Source of the DNA: an uncultured Oscillospiraceae bacterium
GTDB taxonomy: Bacteria > Bacillota > Clostridia > Oscillospirales > Oscillospiraceae
DNA: 6,191 nt
Assembly (NCBI GenBank): GCA_947627085.1
Contig: CANQUO010000129.1
Location: 1-6,191 of the forward strand
Reading direction: 5' to 3'
Below are positions 4,571 to 6,191 of the stretch, piece by piece (within the stretch, counting starts at the first letter, position 1; each line of letters begins with the position of its first letter). The notes beneath the pieces are model-generated. The model saw nothing but the letters and a program-made list of their open reading frames with translations. It searched no databases and was not told where the DNA came from. The translations under genes and the position numbers were made by a program.

Positions 4571-5940
4571 TTTATAAGCTCCTTAATATACTCTATCTGC
4601 CTCTCCACGCTCTTAGGCGTGGGCCCGCCGTAGGAGGTGCGGCGGAGAAGGCAGTTATCTATGTTGATGGCGTCATAGAGGCTCTCGTCAAAAAGCTCGC
4701 TTTTGGCCCTGTACTCGTCCAAAGTCAGCTCCTCCAGCGTCACGCCCTTTTTGGAGCACTCCGCCACAAGCTCGCCCGTGAGCTTATAGGCCGTGCGGAA
4801 GGGCATCCCCCGGCCAACCAGCCAGTCGGCCAGGTCCGTGGCGTTTATGAACCCCGAGGCGGCGGCCCTTCTCATGTTCTCCGGGATAAGCTTCATGGTC
4901 CCCACCATGGGCGCGCAGACCGTAAGGCAGGCGTCCACGGTGTCAAAGGCGTCGAAAATGAGCTCCTTGTCCTCCTGCATGTCCTTATTGTAGGCAAGTG
5001 GCAGACCCTTGAGCACAGTGAGCAGGGCCATAAGGTCCCCGTAGACCCTCCCCGTCTTGCCCCGGGTCAGCTCCGCCATATCCGGATTTTTCTTCTGGGG
5101 CATGATGGACGAGCCCGTGGAATAGGCCGCCGACAGCTCCACGAATTTAAATTCCCAGCTTGACCAGAGTATGAGCTCCTCCGACATTCTTGAAAGGTGG
5201 GTCATTATAAGGCTCAAATCGCTTGCCAGCTCCACGCAAAAGTCCCTGTCGGAGACGCCGTCCAGGGAGTTTTCACACACCGAGCCAAACCCCAGAAGCT
5301 CCGCCTCAAAAAATCTGTCCGTATCGTATGTGGTCCCCGCCAGGGCACAGCTCCCAATGGGCGACACGTCCATCCTCCGAACGGCGTCGGAAAGGCGGCC
5401 CAGGTCCCGTGAGAGCATCATGGCGTAGGCCATCAGATGGTGGCCCATGGTCACCGGCTGCGCCCGCTGAAGGTGGGTGTACCCCGGCATGACCATGGCC
5501 TTACTCTCCTCCGCCCTCTCGCAGAGGGTACCCATAAGACTTTTAAGCAGTTTACCCGTGGTCTCCGCCCGTGTCTTAAGATACATTCTGGCGTCCAGCG
5601 CCACCTGATCGTTGCGGCTTCGGGCGGTGTGGAGGCGCTTTCCCGGCTCGCCGGCGCGCTCCGTCAGCGTCTGCTCCACAAAGGTGTGTATGTCCTCGGC
5701 CTCCATGTCGATCTTAAGGGCCCCGGAGTCAATATCCGCGAGTATCCCGTTAAGGCCCTCTACGATGGCTTCCGCGTCCTCGGCGGAGATTATATTTTTC
5801 GCCGCCAGCATCTTCGCGTGGGCGACGGAGCCCAGAATGTCCTCCCGGTACATGCGGGAGTCCACCCTTATGGACCTGTTAAAATCCTCGGCGGCATCGT
5901 CTATCGCGCCGGAGGCGAGACCTGACCAGAGCTTTGCCAT
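4567..5940 (-). CDS. argH: Argininosuccinate lyase ArgH
   Basis: ArgH splits argininosuccinate into arginine and fumarate (EC 4.3.2.1), the last step of the pathway, as a cytoplasmic homotetramer of the fumarase/aspartase superfamily. The 457-aa protein is full length. It begins with KLWSGLASG, and has the HTARSRNDQV segment (104-113), MPGYTHLQRAQP with the conserved His156 (151-162), SPIGSCALAGTTY (193-205) and the superfamily signature GSSIMPQKKNPD (276-287), whose serine pair includes the catalytic base on the mobile loop. The C-terminal RRTSYGGPTP segment is also typical. The start at 5940 has a GGAGG site (5948-5952) 7 nt upstream. It follows argG after 74 nt and overlaps argC by 4 nt. 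Confidence 0.98.
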   Translation of the reverse strand: MAKLWSGLASGAIDDAAEDFNRSIRVDSRMYREDILGSVAHAKMLAAKNIISAEDAEAIVEGLNGILADIDSGALKIDMEAEDIHTFVEQTLTERAGEPGKRLHTARSRNDQVALDARMYLKTRAETTGKLLKSLMGTLCERAEESKAMVMPGYTHLQRAQPVTMGHHLMAYAMMLSRDLGRLSDAVRRMDVSPIGSCALAGTTYDTDRFFEAELLGFGSVCENSLDGVSDRDFCVELASDLSLIMTHLSRMSEELILWSSWEFKFVELSAAYSTGSSIMPQKKNPDMAELTRGKTGRVYGDLMALLTVLKGLPLAYNKDMQEDKELIFDAFDTVDACLTVCAPMVGTMKLIPENMRRAAASGFINATDLADWLVGRGMPFRTAYKLTGELVAECSKKGVTLEELTLDEYRAKSELFDESLYDAINIDNCLLRRTSYGGPTPKSVERQIEYIKELIK

Positions 5941-5968
5941 TGGGGTACCTCCAATTATAAAGGGGTAT

Positions 5969-5989
5969 GGGCCGGCTGAGCGCCGGCCC
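5969..5989 (-). other. GC-rich hairpin in the argG-argH gap
   Basis: GGGCCGGC (5969-5976) pairs perfectly with GCCGGCCC (5982-5989), an 8-bp stem with a 5-nt loop. It lies within the 74-nt gap after the argG stop. In the direction of transcription it is followed by CATACCCCTTTATAATT, which has no adjacent T-run, so an efficient intrinsic terminator is unlikely. A partial attenuator or a 3'-end stabiliser for argG mRNA remains possible. The nearby TATAAT is too close to the argH ribosome site to serve as its promoter. Confidence 0.5.
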
Positions 5990-6014
5990 GAAATATGTAT
6001 TGTAAGGCTTAAGA

Positions 6015-6191
6015 TTATTTATTATTTTTCTTGTCCACCGCCGCCTGGACCGAGATGGGCAGGCCGTAGAGGTTTATGAAGCCCTCAGAGTCCTTCTGGT
6101 CATAGTCGGAGGCCCCGAAGGTGGCAAGCTCGTCGGAGTAGAGGCTCCAGTCGCTCCACACGCCGGCCTTGATGATGTTGCCCTTGTAGAG
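6015..6191 (-). CDS. argG: Argininosuccinate synthase ArgG, C-terminal 58 residues (truncated by window edge)
   Basis: ArgG joins citrulline and aspartate with ATP to form argininosuccinate (EC 6.3.4.5), the substrate of ArgH next door. Only the C-terminal end is in the window. Reading the minus strand from 6191 gives LYKGNIIKAG, SLYSDELATFG and then YDQKDSEGFINLYGLPISVQ, ending at a TAA at 6015-6017. LYKGN, the SLY-x-x-x-(L/I)ATF pattern and QKDSEGFI-L-GLP are the standard end of the bacterial enzyme. The ATP-binding domain and catalytic residues lie outside the window. The gene is 74 nt upstream of argH in the same direction, so it is probably the first or an early gene of the same operon. 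Confidence 0.95.
   Translation of the reverse strand, partial: LYKGNIIKAGVWSDWSLYSDELATFGASDYDQKDSEGFINLYGLPISVQAAVDKKNNK

Noticed and set aside
5437..5925. 162-codon open frame on the plus strand
   Set aside because: It is antisense to argH and resembles no family; argH is intact across the same bases.
5954..5959. TATAAT on the minus strand before argH as a possible -10 box
   Set aside because: It abuts the GGAGG ribosome site, which would leave almost no leader, and the bases 17 nt upstream (CGCTCA) do not resemble a -35 box.

Overview
The window is a largely intact arginine biosynthesis cluster. All eight recognisable genes lie on the minus strand, so transcription runs from high to low coordinates: argG (3' end only) - argH - argC - GNAT acetyltransferase - EamA-family membrane protein - argJ - a 291-bp repeat-rich gap - argB - argD (5' end only). 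Strong AGGAGG-type ribosome binding sites, GC-rich coding sequence, the argC-argJ-argB-argD style of cluster and the half-size EamA protein suggest a moderately high-GC Firmicute of the Clostridia, perhaps Oscillospirales. That placement is inference from style, not from a marker gene.

The arginine genes cover the acetylated cycle and the last two steps. ArgJ moves the acetyl group from N-acetylornithine to glutamate. ArgB phosphorylates N-acetylglutamate, ArgC reduces the phosphate to the semialdehyde, and ArgD transaminates it to N-acetylornithine, which returns to ArgJ. The ornithine released becomes citrulline by a carbamoyltransferase not seen here, and ArgG and ArgH convert citrulline to arginine. 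ArgB carries the N-terminal helix and C-terminal motif of arginine-inhibited kinases, so it is the probable feedback point. ArgC is the short (about 310 aa) type.

Two genes of unknown substrate sit inside the pathway, between argC and argJ: a 151-aa GNAT N-acetyltransferase that overlaps the end of argC, and a 137-aa single-EamA-domain membrane protein. Their position suggests a role linked to arginine or acetylated intermediates, but nothing in their sequence proves it.

The gap between argJ and argB (1151-1441) is the least ordinary stretch. It contains a roughly 130-bp segment with imperfect terminal inverted repeats that encloses two strong hairpins. Beside it are a very GC-rich palindromic hairpin and more stem-forming sequence nearer argB. 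It looks like one or more dispersed non-coding repeats inserted in the operon, possibly acting on mRNA processing or polarity. Smaller GC-rich hairpins sit in the argG-argH and GNAT-EamA gaps. I saw no tRNA, rRNA, CRISPR array, transposase, convincing sigma-70 promoter or clear ArgR operator; the cluster's main promoter is presumably upstream of argG, outside the window.
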